A stretch of 64,000 nt of DNA from Rhodanobacter sp. FDAARGOS 1247 (GTDB taxonomy: Bacteria; Pseudomonadota; Gammaproteobacteria; Xanthomonadales; Rhodanobacteraceae). Positions 9,076-19,969 of the stretch are shown here, piece by piece. Below the pieces are notes generated by a model. It was given only the letters and a program-made list of their open reading frames with translations. It did no database searches and had not been told where the DNA came from. A program made the translations under genes and the position numbers. The stretch is from contig NZ_CP069535.1 of the NCBI RefSeq assembly GCF_016889805.1, positions 1,426,001 through 1,490,000 of the forward strand, in the 5' to 3' direction. The stretch's first letter is position 1; each line of letters starts with the position of its first letter.

Positions 9076-12000
9076 TCACACGCCGCGGCGGGGATCCGAA
9101 TCGAACGATTGCATGCCATTGCCGCTGCGCACGGCGGCTGGGGTGTCGCCGTCCAGCTTGTCGCCGAGCAGGCGGCGCACCACCACGTAGAACACCGGGA
9201 TCAGCAAGACGCCGAGGAAGGTGGCGAACAGCATGCCGCCGATCACGCCGGTGCCGATCGCATGGCGTGCATTGGCGCCGGCGCCGCTGGAGATGAACAG
9301 CGGGAACACGCCCAGGATGAAGGCCAGCGAGGTCATCAGGATCGGCCGCAGGCGCAGGCGGGCCGCGTCGACGGTGGCCTCGCGCAGGGTGCGTCCGGCT
9401 TTCTGCTCGGCCACCGCGAACTCCACGATCAGGATCGCGTTCTTGGCCGCCAGGCCGATCACCGTGATCAGGCCGATCTTGAAGTAGATGTCGTCGGGCA
9501 GTCCGCGCAGCAGCGAGAACACCACCGCGCCGAGCAGGCCCAGCGGCACCACCAGCATCACCGACACCGGGATCGACCAGCTTTCGTACAACGCCGCCAG
9601 GGCCAGGAACACGATCACGATCGACAGCAGCATCAGCAGGGTGGCCGCGTTGCCGGACAGGATTTCCTGGTAGGACTGGCCGGTCCAGTCGAAGCCGAAG
9701 CCCTTGGGCAGATCGTTGTTGACGATCCGCTCCATCTCGCTCATGGCTTCGCCCGAGGCGTGTCCGGGCGCCGGGGAGCCGACGATCTCCACCGCCGAAT
9801 AGCCGTTGTAGCGGGTCAGCGAGGGCGAAGACACCTGCCACTGGCTGCGCACCACGGTGGACAGCGGGATCATCTCCGGCGCGGCGCCGGCGGCACCCAG
9901 GGTGCTGGGGGTGAAGATGTGCTGCAGTGCCTCCGGACCCATGCGATAGGGCGCGTCGGCCTGCATGATCACCCGCTTGATGCGGCCGCCATAGGTGAAG
10001 TCGTTGACGTAGACCGGCGCCAGCATCAGGCCGATCGCGTTGTAGATGTCACCGACCTGCAGGCCCATCGATTGCGCCTGCACGCGGTCCACGTCCAGGT
10101 GCAGCTGTGGCGAGTCTTCCAGTGCATTGGGGCGCACGCCGACCAGCGACTTGTCCTGGCTGGCCTTGCCCAGCAGCATGTTGCGGGCCTGGGTCAGCGC
10201 CTCGCGACCGGCGCCGCCGCGGTCCTGCAGGTACATGTCGAAACCGCCGAACTGGCCCAGTCCCTGCACCGTCGGAATGTTGGCCACGAAGATCCGCGCG
10301 TCGTGGATCTGCTGCATGGAGCCATTGGCACGCTGGATGAACTCGGCCGCCGTGTCGTCGCGCTTGGCCCAGTCCTTGAGCTTGATGAAGGCCATGCCGG
10401 CGTTCTCGCCCGAACCGATGAAGCTGAAGCCGGTGACCTGCAGCACGCCTTCGACGGCCGGGTCCTTGTTCAGGATCTCGCGCATCTGCGTCATCACCGC
10501 CGAGGTGCGCTGCTTGGTGGCGCCCGGTGGCAGCTGGATCACCGACAGCGCGTAGCCCTGGTCCTCCTCGGGCAGAAAGCTGCCGGGCAGGCGCGTGTAC
10601 AGGAAGCCGCCCAGCACGGCCAGCAGCACGAACACCAGCATCCAGCGTGGCGCGTGGCGCACGGCGCCGCCGATGTGGCCGGTATAGGTGTGCGTGGTCC
10701 AGTCGAACAGCTCGTTGAACTTGCGGAAGACGAGGTTCTTCTTCTTGTGGTGCTCCGGCTGCAGGAAGCTGGCGCACAGCGCCGGCGTGAACGACAGCGC
10801 CAGGAAGGCCGAGAAGCCCATCGACACCGCGATGGTCAGCGCGAACTGCTTGTAGATGATGCCCGAGGCGCCCGGCTGCAGCGACGAGGGCACGAACACG
10901 GCAGCCAGCACCACGGTGATCGCCACCACCGCGCCGGTGATCTGGCCCATCGCCTTGCGCGTCGCGTCCTTCGGCGACAGACCTTCCTCGGTCATGATGC
11001 GCTCGACGTTCTCGATCACCACGATCGCGTCGTCGACCACGATGCCGATCGCCAGCACCATGCCGAACAGGGTCAGCTGGTTGATGCTGAAGCCGAGCAC
11101 CAGCATGCCCAGGAAGGTGCCCAGCAGGGCCACCGGGATCACCAGGGTCGGGATGATGGTGGCGCGGATGTTCTGCAGGAACAGCAGCATCACCAGGAAC
11201 ACCAGGATGATCGCCTCGATCAGCGTATGCACCACCTCGTTGATCGAGATGGTGACGAAGGCGGTGCTGTCGTACGGGCTGAACCAGGTCACGCCCTGCG
11301 GGAAGCTCGGCGCCAGCTCGTCCATCTTGCCGCGCACCGCGGTGGCCACGTTGAGCGCATTGGCGCCGGGCAGCAGCTGGATCGCGAACGCACCGATCGG
11401 CTTGCCCTGGTACTGCGTGTCGAAACCGTAGCCGCCGGGACCGAAGCTGATCCGCGCCACGTCGCCCAGCTTGACGGTGGTGCCGTCGGGATCGGCACGC
11501 AGGATGATGTCGGCGAACTGTTCGGGCGTAGTGAAGCGCCCCTCGGTGGACACCGTGGCAGTGAAGCCGTGGCCGGGCAGGGCCGGGTCCGCGCCCAGCG
11601 AACCGGCCGCGAACTGCACGTTCTGCGCCTTGATCGCCGCCAGCACCTGGGTGGCCGACAGGCTGTAACCGTGCAGCTTGTCGGGGTTCAGCCAGATCCG
11701 CATGGCGTATTCGGAACCGAACTGCTGGGTGCTGCCGACGCCGGGCACGCGCGAGATCTGGTCGAGCACCTGCGAACCGACGATGTCGTTGAGACGGTCG
11801 CGGTCGATGTTCTTGTTGTCCGAGGTCAGCGCGACGACCATCAGGAAGCCGGCGTTGGCCTTGGCCACCACCACGCCCTGCTGGGTCACTTCGGACGGCA
11901 GTCGCGGCGTGGCCAGCGCCACCTTGTTCTGTACCTGCACCTGGGCGATGTCCGGGTCGGTGCCGGACTCGAAGGTCAGCGTGATGCTGGCGCGGCCGCT

Positions 12001-12252
12001 GGCGCTGGACGAGGAGTTGAAGTACAGCAGGTGGTCGATGCCGGTCAGTTGCTGCTCGATCACCTGGGTGACGGTTTTCTCGGTGGTTTCGGCGCTGGCG
12101 CCGGGGTAGGTCGCGCTGACCGTCACCGAGGGCGGCGCGATCGTCGGATATGACTCCACGCCCAGGTTGAGGATGGCCAGCACGCCACCCAGGGAAATCA
12201 GGATCGCCACCACCCAGGCGAAGATCGGGCGGTCAATGAAGAAACTCGGCAT
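9076..12252 (-). CDS. RND multidrug efflux transporter, inner-membrane subunit (AcrB/MexF type)
   Basis: At 1058 residues this is a full-length hydrophobe/amphiphile efflux pump. The N-terminus MPSFFIDRPIFAWVVAI is typical; GIVVDDAIVVIENVER near residue 400 holds the paired aspartates of the proton relay in helix 4. Two large periplasmic loops follow TM1 and TM7. It exports drugs or solvents across the envelope with the adaptor gene just upstream, 12 bp away. No outer-membrane channel gene follows, so the complex probably borrows one encoded elsewhere. A strong terminator lies directly after the stop. Confidence 0.95.
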   Translation of the reverse strand: MPSFFIDRPIFAWVVAILISLGGVLAILNLGVESYPTIAPPSVTVSATYPGASAETTEKTVTQVIEQQLTGIDHLLYFNSSSSASGRASITLTFESGTDPDIAQVQVQNKVALATPRLPSEVTQQGVVVAKANAGFLMVVALTSDNKNIDRDRLNDIVGSQVLDQISRVPGVGSTQQFGSEYAMRIWLNPDKLHGYSLSATQVLAAIKAQNVQFAAGSLGADPALPGHGFTATVSTEGRFTTPEQFADIILRADPDGTTVKLGDVARISFGPGGYGFDTQYQGKPIGAFAIQLLPGANALNVATAVRGKMDELAPSFPQGVTWFSPYDSTAFVTISINEVVHTLIEAIILVFLVMLLFLQNIRATIIPTLVIPVALLGTFLGMLVLGFSINQLTLFGMVLAIGIVVDDAIVVIENVERIMTEEGLSPKDATRKAMGQITGAVVAITVVLAAVFVPSSLQPGASGIIYKQFALTIAVSMGFSAFLALSFTPALCASFLQPEHHKKKNLVFRKFNELFDWTTHTYTGHIGGAVRHAPRWMLVFVLLAVLGGFLYTRLPGSFLPEEDQGYALSVIQLPPGATKQRTSAVMTQMREILNKDPAVEGVLQVTGFSFIGSGENAGMAFIKLKDWAKRDDTAAEFIQRANGSMQQIHDARIFVANIPTVQGLGQFGGFDMYLQDRGGAGREALTQARNMLLGKASQDKSLVGVRPNALEDSPQLHLDVDRVQAQSMGLQVGDIYNAIGLMLAPVYVNDFTYGGRIKRVIMQADAPYRMGPEALQHIFTPSTLGAAGAAPEMIPLSTVVRSQWQVSSPSLTRYNGYSAVEIVGSPAPGHASGEAMSEMERIVNNDLPKGFGFDWTGQSYQEILSGNAATLLMLLSIVIVFLALAALYESWSIPVSVMLVVPLGLLGAVVFSLLRGLPDDIYFKIGLITVIGLAAKNAILIVEFAVAEQKAGRTLREATVDAARLRLRPILMTSLAFILGVFPLFISSGAGANARHAIGTGVIGGMLFATFLGVLLIPVFYVVVRRLLGDKLDGDTPAAVRSGNGMQSFDSDPRRGV

Positions 12253-12264
12253 CGTCCGGCTCCG

Positions 12265-13443
12265 TTACTTGCCGCTGTGCGCGGCTGGCGGCTGGCTCGA
12301 TGACGAGCTGGCGGGTTTCCACGGGCTGGCCTTGGCCGGCGCACCGGCCTTCACGTTCTGGATGCCCGACACCACCACCTGGTCGCCGGCGGCGAGGCCG
12401 TCGTTGATGACCCACTTGCCGTCGACCATGTCGGCGGTGCTGACGTCCTTGCGCACGACCTTGCCGTCGGCACCGACGGTCATCACGTAGGCGCCCACGG
12501 TGTCGCGTTGCACGGCCTGTTGCGGCACCAGGAACACCTTGTGCTGCTGGCCGAGGTTCGCTTTCAGCGTCACGTACATGCCGGGCAGCAGGCTGCGTTT
12601 CGGGTTGGCCACCTTGGCACGCAGGTTGACCGAACCGGTGGACGGGTTGACCGTGGTGTCGGAGAAATCCAGCACGCCCGGCTCGGAATAGTCGCTGCCG
12701 TCAGGCAGGGTGATCTGCACGCTGGCCTTGTTCGGATCGGCCAGGGTGACGTTGCCGCTGCTCTGCGCGCGGCGCATCTGTTCCAGCGAGTCGACGCCCA
12801 TGGTGAAGTTCACGTACAGCGGGTCCATCTGGTCGACGGTGGTGAGCAGGGTGGCCTCGCCGTTGCCGACCAGGGCGCCTTCGGTGACCTGCTGCTGGCC
12901 GGCGCGACCATCGATCGGCGAGGTCACGTTGGCGTAGCCCAGGTTGATGCGGGCGGTCTCGACGTTGGCGCGGGCTGCCTGCACCGCGGCGGCGGCGCTG
13001 CGTTCGGCGGCCAGCGCATTGTCCAGGTCGGACTTCGACACATAGCCCTTCGGCGCCAGCTCGCGCACCCGCTGCGCGGTGACCTTGTTGTTGGTCCAGG
13101 TGGCCTGGGCCTGGGCCAGCGACGCCTGGGCCGCGCTCAACGAGGCCTTCAGCGGCGCCGGGTCGATCTGGAACAGCAGCTGTCCCTGCTTGACGTTGGT
13201 GCCTTCCTCATAGGTGCGCTTGAGCAGCACGCCGGCCACGCGGGCGCGGACATCGGCACTGCGATAGGCGGACAGGCGCCCGACCAGATCGCGGGTCAGT
13301 GGCGAGGTCTGCGGCTGGACCTTGATCACGCCCACGTCGGGGGGCGGCATCTGCGGCGGACCCTGTTCCTTGCCCTTGCCACAGGCGGTCAACGCCAGCA
13401 GGCCCAGGCACAACAATGGCGTGCGCAACAACGAGGAATTCAT
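12265..13443 (-). CDS. RND efflux periplasmic adaptor (membrane fusion lipoprotein)
   Basis: This 392-residue adaptor has a lipoprotein signal peptide (LLALTACGKG, lipidated Cys at residue ~21). The lipoyl and hairpin region contains GRLSAYRSADVRARVAGVLLKRTYEEG and an Ala-rich coiled coil. The beta-barrel part includes LLPGMYVTLKANLG. It links the AcrB-like pump to the outer-membrane channel. The C-terminus is a Pro/Ser/Ala-rich tail. It is the first gene of the two-gene operon; no TetR-type repressor gene is adjacent. Confidence 0.93.
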   Translation of the reverse strand: MNSSLLRTPLLCLGLLALTACGKGKEQGPPQMPPPDVGVIKVQPQTSPLTRDLVGRLSAYRSADVRARVAGVLLKRTYEEGTNVKQGQLLFQIDPAPLKASLSAAQASLAQAQATWTNNKVTAQRVRELAPKGYVSKSDLDNALAAERSAAAAVQAARANVETARINLGYANVTSPIDGRAGQQQVTEGALVGNGEATLLTTVDQMDPLYVNFTMGVDSLEQMRRAQSSGNVTLADPNKASVQITLPDGSDYSEPGVLDFSDTTVNPSTGSVNLRAKVANPKRSLLPGMYVTLKANLGQQHKVFLVPQQAVQRDTVGAYVMTVGADGKVVRKDVSTADMVDGKWVINDGLAAGDQVVVSGIQNVKAGAPAKASPWKPASSSSSQPPAAHSGK

Positions 13444-13971
13444 GGAAGCTCCAGAACTGGCTTGTACGGGGAGGGGGTGCCGACGCGCTCTGCGATGTCG
13501 TCAGAAACGGAATACCGCATCTTGCGTCACATGTCCTGTGTCAAAGGTTGCGGACGTGTCGGCCCGCATTTCAAACCCGCCGACACGGCGAGAAGCGCCA
13601 TGCGAAGCGCTTTGCCTACAAGACTATACCGGCGAGTTTACATTTTATCCGGGTCGCGAATCCAGTCATTGACAGTCGTTTCAAACCGTGGACAGCGCCA
13701 GCGCTGTTCCGCGCGGCGTCCATTCAAGAACGAGGACGGTCTGCGGCAGCGGCTGCGACGTGGCGAGCGACAGGTGCATCGCGTGCATCGACAGGTGCGT
13801 TGCACCGGCGTGCCGCGCCAGCTGTACCAGGGCTGACGACGAGCCCCGAACATGCGCCGCAGCATGGTCGGGCGGGCGCTGCGTGGGTGGATTCGCCCGG
13901 GTGCGCGGCGTATCCTTTCAAGGCTTTTTACCCGTGTTACCCACCATCGTCTCCACTGAACAGTAGATGCC
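13444..13971. other. 528-bp intergenic region between divergent adaptor and GDH genes
   Basis: No convincing gene is present: the open frames here are GC-driven and match nothing I recognise. It should hold both promoters. A minus-strand TATAGT (13628-13623) is a -10 candidate for the efflux operon, in a short AT-richer patch at 13615-13655 that stands out from the surroundings. A plus-strand TTGACA near 13670 has no clear partner. No repressor gene or obvious operator dyad was found. Confidence 0.5.
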
Positions 13972-16900
13972 ATGAATGCGACCCATGCGGCGAACGATCC
14001 TTCCCTTCCGTCAGTAGTGCTTGCAGAGCTGAAAATGGGCGGTTTCTCGCCCGAGCGCCTCGGTGAGGCGCAGGTTTTCTGCGAGGCTTTCTTTGCACGA
14101 GTGGGGGGCGGCGACGCGCATCTGCACACGCCCGTTCAATGGGCCGCACTGGTCGGCAGCCTGCTGGAGTTCATGCAGCAGCGGCAACGCGGCAGCGCCA
14201 GCGTGCGCGTGCTCAATCCCGTGGACGCGAATTCGGGCCGCAGCATGTTGCAGATCGTCACCGACGACATGCCGTTCCTGGTCGACACGGTCAGCATGAT
14301 CGTGTCGGCGAAGTTGCAGATCCACGCCGTGATCCATCCCGTGCTGAAGGTGACCCGCGATGCCTCGGGCAAGCTGCTGTCGCTGGGCGACGCGGCCGGC
14401 GAGGGCGAGTCGCTGATGCATTTCGAGATCGACCGGGTCGCCGATGCCGCCGAACAGGAGCAGCTGACCGCCCACGTCGAGGCCGCCCTGGATGACGTGC
14501 GCGCCGCGGTCAGCGACTGGTCGGCGATGCGCGACAAGGCGCTGGCGATCGCCAACGAGCTGCCGCAGCGCAAGCTGCCGATCGATGCCGCCTCGGTGCA
14601 GGAGGCCAGCGAGTTCATGAACTGGATCGCGGCCGACAACTTCACCTTCCTGGGTTACCGCGAATACGAAGTGGCCGACGCCGAAGGCGATCGCGTGCTG
14701 CGTGCCATCGATGCGTCCGGCCTGGGCATCCTGCGCGCCAACGAGCGCTCGATGGCGCCCCGCTCGCTGCGCACGCTGGCGGCCAGTGAGTTGCCGCAGT
14801 CCGGTTCCACCGATGCGATCATCCTGACCAAGACCAATGCCCGTTCGCACGTGCATCGCGCCGGCTACATGGATTACATCGGCGTGCTGCAGTTTGGTGC
14901 CGACGGTCGCGCCGTGGCCGAGCAGCGCTTCCTGGGCCTGTTCTCCTCCAATGCCTACATGGCCCGCCCGCAGGACGTGCCACTGGTGCGGCACAAGGTC
15001 GAGGCGGTGCTGGCGCGTTCGGGCCTCAAGCGCGATTCGTACTCGGGCAAGTCGCTGCGCCACATCCTCGAAACGCTGCCGCGCGAGGAACTGCTGCAGG
15101 GCACCGAGGACGAGCTGTTCGCCACTGCGATGGGCATCCTGGAGCTGCGCCAGCGCGCGCATACGCGCCTGTTCATGCGTCGCGACCGCTACGGCCGCTT
15201 CTTCACCTGCATGGTGTTCGTGCCGCGTGACCGCTTCAACACTTCGGTGCGCGAACGCATCGAGGCGCTGCTGGGTTCGGCGCTGCACGCCGAGCAGATC
15301 GATTCGTCGGTGCTGATGGGCGAGGCTGCCCTGGCGCGCCTGCACATCGTGCTGCGGCCGAAGATCGGCGACCAGCCGAACTACGATCTCGCCGAGCTGG
15401 AAAACGGCGTCGCCGGGATCGTGCGCAACTGGCACGACGAGGTGCGCGATGCGCTGGTGGCCCAGCGCGGCGAACACGAGGGCGTGGTGCTGGCCAACCG
15501 CTACGCGCGCTCGCTGCCCGCCGGTTACGTCGAGGACGTGAGCCCGGCCGTGGCCGCAGCGGACGTGCACCAGCTGTCCCTGCTGCAGGGCGACAACGCG
15601 TTGCGCATGTCGTTCTACCACCCGCCCGAGGAACCCGAGACGCTGCGCTTCAAGGTCTACCGCTCCGGTGGCGACATCGCGCTTTCCGAAGTGCTGCCGC
15701 AGCTGGAGAACCTTGGCCTGCGCGTGTTGACCGAGCACGTCTACGACATCACCGGGGAGGCTTCGCTGTCGATCCAGGACTTCGAAGTGCAGCCGGTCGG
15801 CAAGCTCACCTTCGGGGTGGAGCAGGTCGGTGTGCTGTTCGAGGAAGCCTTCGAGCAGATCTGGCGCGGCCACGCCGAGAACGACGGTTTCAACCGGCTG
15901 GTGCTGGGCGCCAAGCTGAGCTGGCGACAGGTGGCGATGCTGCGCGGCTACTGCAAGTACCTGTTGCAGACGGGCGCCACGTTCTCGCAGTCGTACATGG
16001 AGGAAACCCTCAACCGCTATCCGGCGATCGCCGGCCTGCTGGTCGAGCTGTTCCTGGCCAAGTTCGATCCGCGCCGCGAGGCGCTGAGCGCCGACGAACT
16101 GAAGGCCGCCGGTGCGACACTGGCCGCCGAGATGCACGCGCTGATTCCGGCCAACGTGCAGACCGCCCAGCCGGGCCTGATCGACGGCCTGGGCGCGGTG
16201 CTGTCGAAGCCGCGCGCCGACCAGGTGGCGATGGTGGAAAGCGCCATCCACGTGCTGCTGGAGAACGTCGCTAGCCTCGACGAAGACCGCATCCTGCGCA
16301 GCTTCGTCAACCTGATCCGTGCCACCTTGCGCACTAGCTTCTTCCAGCAATGGGAGGGCGCTTACCGCGACTACATCAGCTACAAGATTGATTCGCACAA
16401 GGTGCCCGAGCTGCCCAAGCCCGTGCCTTATCGCGAGATCTGGGTGTGCGCGCCGCGCGTCGAGGGCATCCACCTGCGCTTCGGCGCGGTGGCCCGCGGC
16501 GGCCTGCGCTGGTCGGATCGTCGCGAGGATTTCCGCACCGAGGTGCTGGGCCTGGTCAAGGCGCAGATGGTGAAGAACACGGTGATCGTGCCGGTCGGTT
16601 CCAAGGGCGGCTTCTTCGTCAAGAAGGCACCGGTGGGCGGCGACCGCGACGCGCAGCTGGCCGAGGGCATTGCCTGCTACAAGCTGTTCATCAACGGCCT
16701 GCTCGACATCACCGACAACCTGATCGAAGGCAAGGTGGTCAATCCGCATGACGTGGTGCGCCACGACGCGGACGACCCCTACCTGGTGGTGGCCGCCGAC
16801 AAGGGCACGGCGACCTTCTCCGACATCGCCAACGCGATCTCGATCGAGCACGACTACTGGCTGGGCGACGCGTTCGCCTCCGGCGGTTCGCACGGTTACG

Positions 16901-18897
16901 ACCACAAGGGCATGGGCATCACCGCCAAGGGCGCGTGGGAATCGGTCAAGCGCCACTTCCGCTCGCTCGGCCGCGACAGCCAGACGCAGGACTTCACCTG
17001 CGTCGGCATCGGCGACATGTCCGGCGACGTGTTCGGCAACGGCATGCTGCTGTCCGAGCACATCCGCCTGCTGGCCGCGTTCGACCATCGCCACGTGTTC
17101 CTCGACCCGAACCCGGACGCGGCGCGCACCTTCGTCGAGCGCCAGCGCCTGTTCAAGGTGCCGCGCTCGAGCTGGGACGACTACGACAAGTCGCTGATCT
17201 CCGCCGGTGGCGGCGTGTATCCGCGCAGCGCCAAGTCGATCCCGATCTCGCCCGAAGTGCGCACGGCGCTGGGCCTGAAGCCCGACGTCGAGCAGATGGC
17301 GCCCAGCGACCTGCTCAGCGCGATCCTGAAGGCGCCGGTCGACCTGCTGTGGAACGGCGGCATCGGCACCTACGTGAAGTCATCCGCCGAGACGCATGCC
17401 GACGTGGGCGATCGCGCCAACAACGCGCTGCGCGTCAACGGTGGCGACCTGCGCTGCAGGATCGTGGGCGAGGGCGGCAACCTCGGCTTCACCCAGAAGG
17501 GCCGCATCGAGGCGGCACAGAAGGGCGTGCTGCTGAACACCGACTTCATCGACAACTCGGCCGGCGTGGACACCTCCGACCACGAGGTGAACATCAAGAT
17601 CCTGCTGAACGATGCGGTGCAGCGTGGCGAACTGAGCTTCGATGCGCGCAACACCCAGCTCGCCGCGATGACCGACGAGGTGGGCGAGCTGGTGCTGTGG
17701 GACAACTACCGGCAGAACCAGGCGATCACCCTGATGGAACACCAGTCGGTGGGCCGCATCGGTTCGATGGCGCACTTCATCCGCACGCTGGAAGCCGAAG
17801 GCACGCTGGATCGCCAGGTCGAGAACCTGCCCTCCGAAGCCGAGCTGACCGAGCGCAAGAGCCGCGGCATCGGCATGACCCGGCCGGAACTGGCGGTCCT
17901 GCTGTCGTACGACAAGCTGCGCCTGTTCCAGCAGCTGCTCGACTCCGACGTGCCGGAAGATCCGTACCTGTCCAAGGAGCTGGTGCGCTACTTCCCGCTG
18001 CCGCTGCACGACAAGTATGCCGAGCACATGCAGCGCCACCGCCTGAAGCGCGAGATCATCGCCACCTCGGTGACCAACTCGACGATCAACCGCATGGGCG
18101 CCACCTTCATGATGCGCATGCAGGAAGACACCGGCCAGGGTCCGGCGGCCATCGCCAAGGCATACACCGCCGCGCGCGAGATTCTCGACGCGCGCGCGTT
18201 GTGGGCGCAGATCGAGGCGCTCGACACCAAGGTGGCCGAAGACACCCAGATCGACGCGATCAAGCAGATCTGGTCGCTGCTGCGGCACATGACGCGCTGG
18301 CTGCTCAACCGCCCGGGTGGTTCGCTGGACATCGCGGCCAACGTGGAGCGCTACCAGGCGGTGGTGTCGAACCTGCGCAATGCCTTGCCGCAGGTGCTGA
18401 CGCCGACCGGCCAGGGTGACTTCGCCTGCAATCGCGAAAAATGGGAAGGCCTGGGCCTGCCCGCCGACCTGGCGCTGCGCCTGGCCCGCATGCCGGTGCT
18501 GCGTGCCGCGCTGGACATGGTCGAGGTGGCCCAGCAGAGCGGCCAGCCGGTGGACAAGGTGGCCGGCGTGTTCTACGAGCTGGGTCAGGCGCTGGATCTG
18601 GAGTGGTTGCGCGACCAGATCGAGGCCTTGCCGGTGGAAGGTCACTGGCATGCCCAGGCGCGTGGCTCGCTGCTGGACGAACTCAACCACCAGCACCGGG
18701 CGCTGGCCTTGCAGGTGTTGAACCTCAGCGGCGCCAGCAAGGACGTTTCGCCGGTGCAGGCATGGCTGCAGCGCGACGACGCCACCCTGAAGTACACCCG
18801 CAGCATGCTGGCGGAAATCCTCACCCAGAACGCGGACTACCCGATCGCCTCGGTGGCGGTGCGGCGGTTGGCGCAGCTGGCGCAGGTGCCGGTTTGA
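13972..18897 (+). CDS. gdhB: NAD-specific glutamate dehydrogenase, large 180-kDa type
   Basis: At 1641 residues this is the giant bacterial NAD-GDH that deaminates glutamate to 2-oxoglutarate and ammonia. The N-terminal half carries ACT-like regulatory segments ([21 protein letters not shown]). The catalytic core starts near residue 780, with [24 protein letters not shown], the VPVGSKGGF glycine-rich lysine motif near residue 875, and [17 protein letters not shown]. The ATG at 13972 lacks a strong ribosome binding site. It is monocistronic, with a repeat cluster after its stop. The protein probably feeds amino-acid carbon into the TCA cycle. Confidence 0.97.
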   Translation: MNATHAANDPSLPSVVLAELKMGGFSPERLGEAQVFCEAFFARVGGGDAHLHTPVQWAALVGSLLEFMQQRQRGSASVRVLNPVDANSGRSMLQIVTDDMPFLVDTVSMIVSAKLQIHAVIHPVLKVTRDASGKLLSLGDAAGEGESLMHFEIDRVADAAEQEQLTAHVEAALDDVRAAVSDWSAMRDKALAIANELPQRKLPIDAASVQEASEFMNWIAADNFTFLGYREYEVADAEGDRVLRAIDASGLGILRANERSMAPRSLRTLAASELPQSGSTDAIILTKTNARSHVHRAGYMDYIGVLQFGADGRAVAEQRFLGLFSSNAYMARPQDVPLVRHKVEAVLARSGLKRDSYSGKSLRHILETLPREELLQGTEDELFATAMGILELRQRAHTRLFMRRDRYGRFFTCMVFVPRDRFNTSVRERIEALLGSALHAEQIDSSVLMGEAALARLHIVLRPKIGDQPNYDLAELENGVAGIVRNWHDEVRDALVAQRGEHEGVVLANRYARSLPAGYVEDVSPAVAAADVHQLSLLQGDNALRMSFYHPPEEPETLRFKVYRSGGDIALSEVLPQLENLGLRVLTEHVYDITGEASLSIQDFEVQPVGKLTFGVEQVGVLFEEAFEQIWRGHAENDGFNRLVLGAKLSWRQVAMLRGYCKYLLQTGATFSQSYMEETLNRYPAIAGLLVELFLAKFDPRREALSADELKAAGATLAAEMHALIPANVQTAQPGLIDGLGAVLSKPRADQVAMVESAIHVLLENVASLDEDRILRSFVNLIRATLRTSFFQQWEGAYRDYISYKIDSHKVPELPKPVPYREIWVCAPRVEGIHLRFGAVARGGLRWSDRREDFRTEVLGLVKAQMVKNTVIVPVGSKGGFFVKKAPVGGDRDAQLAEGIACYKLFINGLLDITDNLIEGKVVNPHDVVRHDADDPYLVVAADKGTATFSDIANAISIEHDYWLGDAFASGGSHGYDHKGMGITAKGAWESVKRHFRSLGRDSQTQDFTCVGIGDMSGDVFGNGMLLSEHIRLLAAFDHRHVFLDPNPDAARTFVERQRLFKVPRSSWDDYDKSLISAGGGVYPRSAKSIPISPEVRTALGLKPDVEQMAPSDLLSAILKAPVDLLWNGGIGTYVKSSAETHADVGDRANNALRVNGGDLRCRIVGEGGNLGFTQKGRIEAAQKGVLLNTDFIDNSAGVDTSDHEVNIKILLNDAVQRGELSFDARNTQLAAMTDEVGELVLWDNYRQNQAITLMEHQSVGRIGSMAHFIRTLEAEGTLDRQVENLPSEAELTERKSRGIGMTRPELAVLLSYDKLRLFQQLLDSDVPEDPYLSKELVRYFPLPLHDKYAEHMQRHRLKREIIATSVTNSTINRMGATFMMRMQEDTGQGPAAIAKAYTAAREILDARALWAQIEALDTKVAEDTQIDAIKQIWSLLRHMTRWLLNRPGGSLDIAANVERYQAVVSNLRNALPQVLTPTGQGDFACNREKWEGLGLPADLALRLARMPVLRAALDMVEVAQQSGQPVDKVAGVFYELGQALDLEWLRDQIEALPVEGHWHAQARGSLLDELNHQHRALALQVLNLSGASKDVSPVQAWLQRDDATLKYTRSMLAEILTQNADYPIASVAVRRLAQLAQVPV

Positions 18898-18941
18898 GCT
18901 GCCCGCACTGAGGGTTCGGCGCGGCGTGGACCCCACCCCTT

Positions 18942-19057
18942 CCCTCCCCTGCCAGCAGGGGAGGGTGTCCCGGCACGATCCAGCTTCGCCTCTGTTTGGC
19001 TTTGCCCCCCCTGCTTGCCCCAAAGGGACTTCCTTCGGTCGCAGGGGGAGGTTGGGA
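18942..19057. repeat. palindromic repeat cluster between gdhB and nadK
   Basis: A perfect hairpin CCCTCCCCTGC-CA-GCAGGGGAGGG (18942-18965) is followed by a second, wider unit: CCCCCTGC (19007-19014) and GCAGGGGG (19041-19048), continuing AGGTTGGGAGGGGGT. The second unit's loop is enlarged by a 26-bp segment containing CCCCAAAGGGACTTCC. The same family occurs at 20-135, 34434-34469 and 35821-35857. Confidence 0.85.
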
Positions 19058-19135
19058 GGGGGTGCTCTTTGCGGAGAGTCACGAACTAGCCGCTCTGTCG
19101 TACTCTTGGGCTCTTTCCGCCACCTCGGGGTTTTC

Positions 19136-19897
19136 ATGCGCCTAGCTTTCGTTGCCAGTGATGCCGGCGTCGCGCAGCAGGCGCGGCGCAAGCTGGTGGA
19201 GCGTTATGGCGACGTGCCGCCGGAACAGGCCGAGCTGATCGTGGCGCTGGGTGGCGACGGTTTCATGCTGCGCACGCTGCATGACTGGCGCGAACTTGAA
19301 GTGCCGGTGTACGGCATGAAGCTGGGTCGGGTCGGTTTCCTGATGAACAAGCACAAGCTCGATGGCCTGCCCGAGCGGATCGCCCGTGCCCACACGGCGT
19401 CGCTGTTCCCGCTGCAGATGCAGGTCACCGACGGCGCCGGCAACGAACACGCGGCGCTTGCTTTCAATGAAGTCTCGCTGCTGCGCCAGAGCAATCAGGC
19501 GGCACACCTGGAAGTGCAGCTCAACGACATCGTCAAGCTGCCGAACCTGATCTGCGACGGCATCATGGTGGCCACGCCGGCCGGTTCCACCGCCTACAAC
19601 CTCTCGGCGCACGGCCCGATCCTGCCGCTGGATGCCAACGTGCTGGCGCTCACCCCGATCAGTCCGTTCCGCCCGCGTCGCTGGCGCGGCGCTATCCTTC
19701 CTCACCGCACCGCGGTCGTTCTGCGCGTGCTCGATCCGGGCAAGCGACCCGTCAGCGCCACCGCGGACTTCCACGAAGTGCGCGACGTGCGCACCGTTTC
19801 CATCCGCCAGTCGGGTGACCAGGGCGTACGACTGCTGTTCGACCCGGAACACAACCTGGAACAACGCATCCTCGATGAGCAGTTTGCGGCGGAGTGA
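19136..19897 (+). CDS. nadK: NAD kinase
   Basis: The 253-residue enzyme phosphorylates NAD to NADP in the cytoplasm. Hallmarks are the [10 protein letters not shown] nucleotide motif near residue 37, the NEV segment (AFNEVSLLR) and [24 protein letters not shown], the conserved GSTAY region. The start at 19136 gives MRLAFVASD, the usual N-terminus of this short Xanthomonadales form. The open frame extends upstream through the repeat cluster, but that part is not conserved. It stands alone after gdhB and before a 5'-nucleotidase gene on the same strand. Confidence 0.95.
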   Translation: MRLAFVASDAGVAQQARRKLVERYGDVPPEQAELIVALGGDGFMLRTLHDWRELEVPVYGMKLGRVGFLMNKHKLDGLPERIARAHTASLFPLQMQVTDGAGNEHAALAFNEVSLLRQSNQAAHLEVQLNDIVKLPNLICDGIMVATPAGSTAYNLSAHGPILPLDANVLALTPISPFRPRRWRGAILPHRTAVVLRVLDPGKRPVSATADFHEVRDVRTVSIRQSGDQGVRLLFDPEHNLEQRILDEQFAAE

Positions 19898-19969
19898 AGC
19901 TCTTGCTCCACCCCCAACCAGCCCACCTTTGCTAGATTCAATGCCATCTTCTGACCAGCTGCGGAACGC

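Noticed and set aside
9055..12153. 3.1-kb open frame on the plus strand opposite the RND pump gene
   Set aside because: It is a GC-driven antisense shadow: very rich in His, Gln, Arg and Ala with no domain, and it mirrors the clear AcrB-type protein.
13972..13990. Possible regulator gene next to the efflux operon
   Set aside because: I looked on both strands of 13444-13971 for a TetR- or LysR-like N-terminus and found none.
14011..17094. Long minus-strand open frame opposite gdhB
   Set aside because: Same kind of antisense shadow of a strongly conserved gene; low-complexity composition and no motif.
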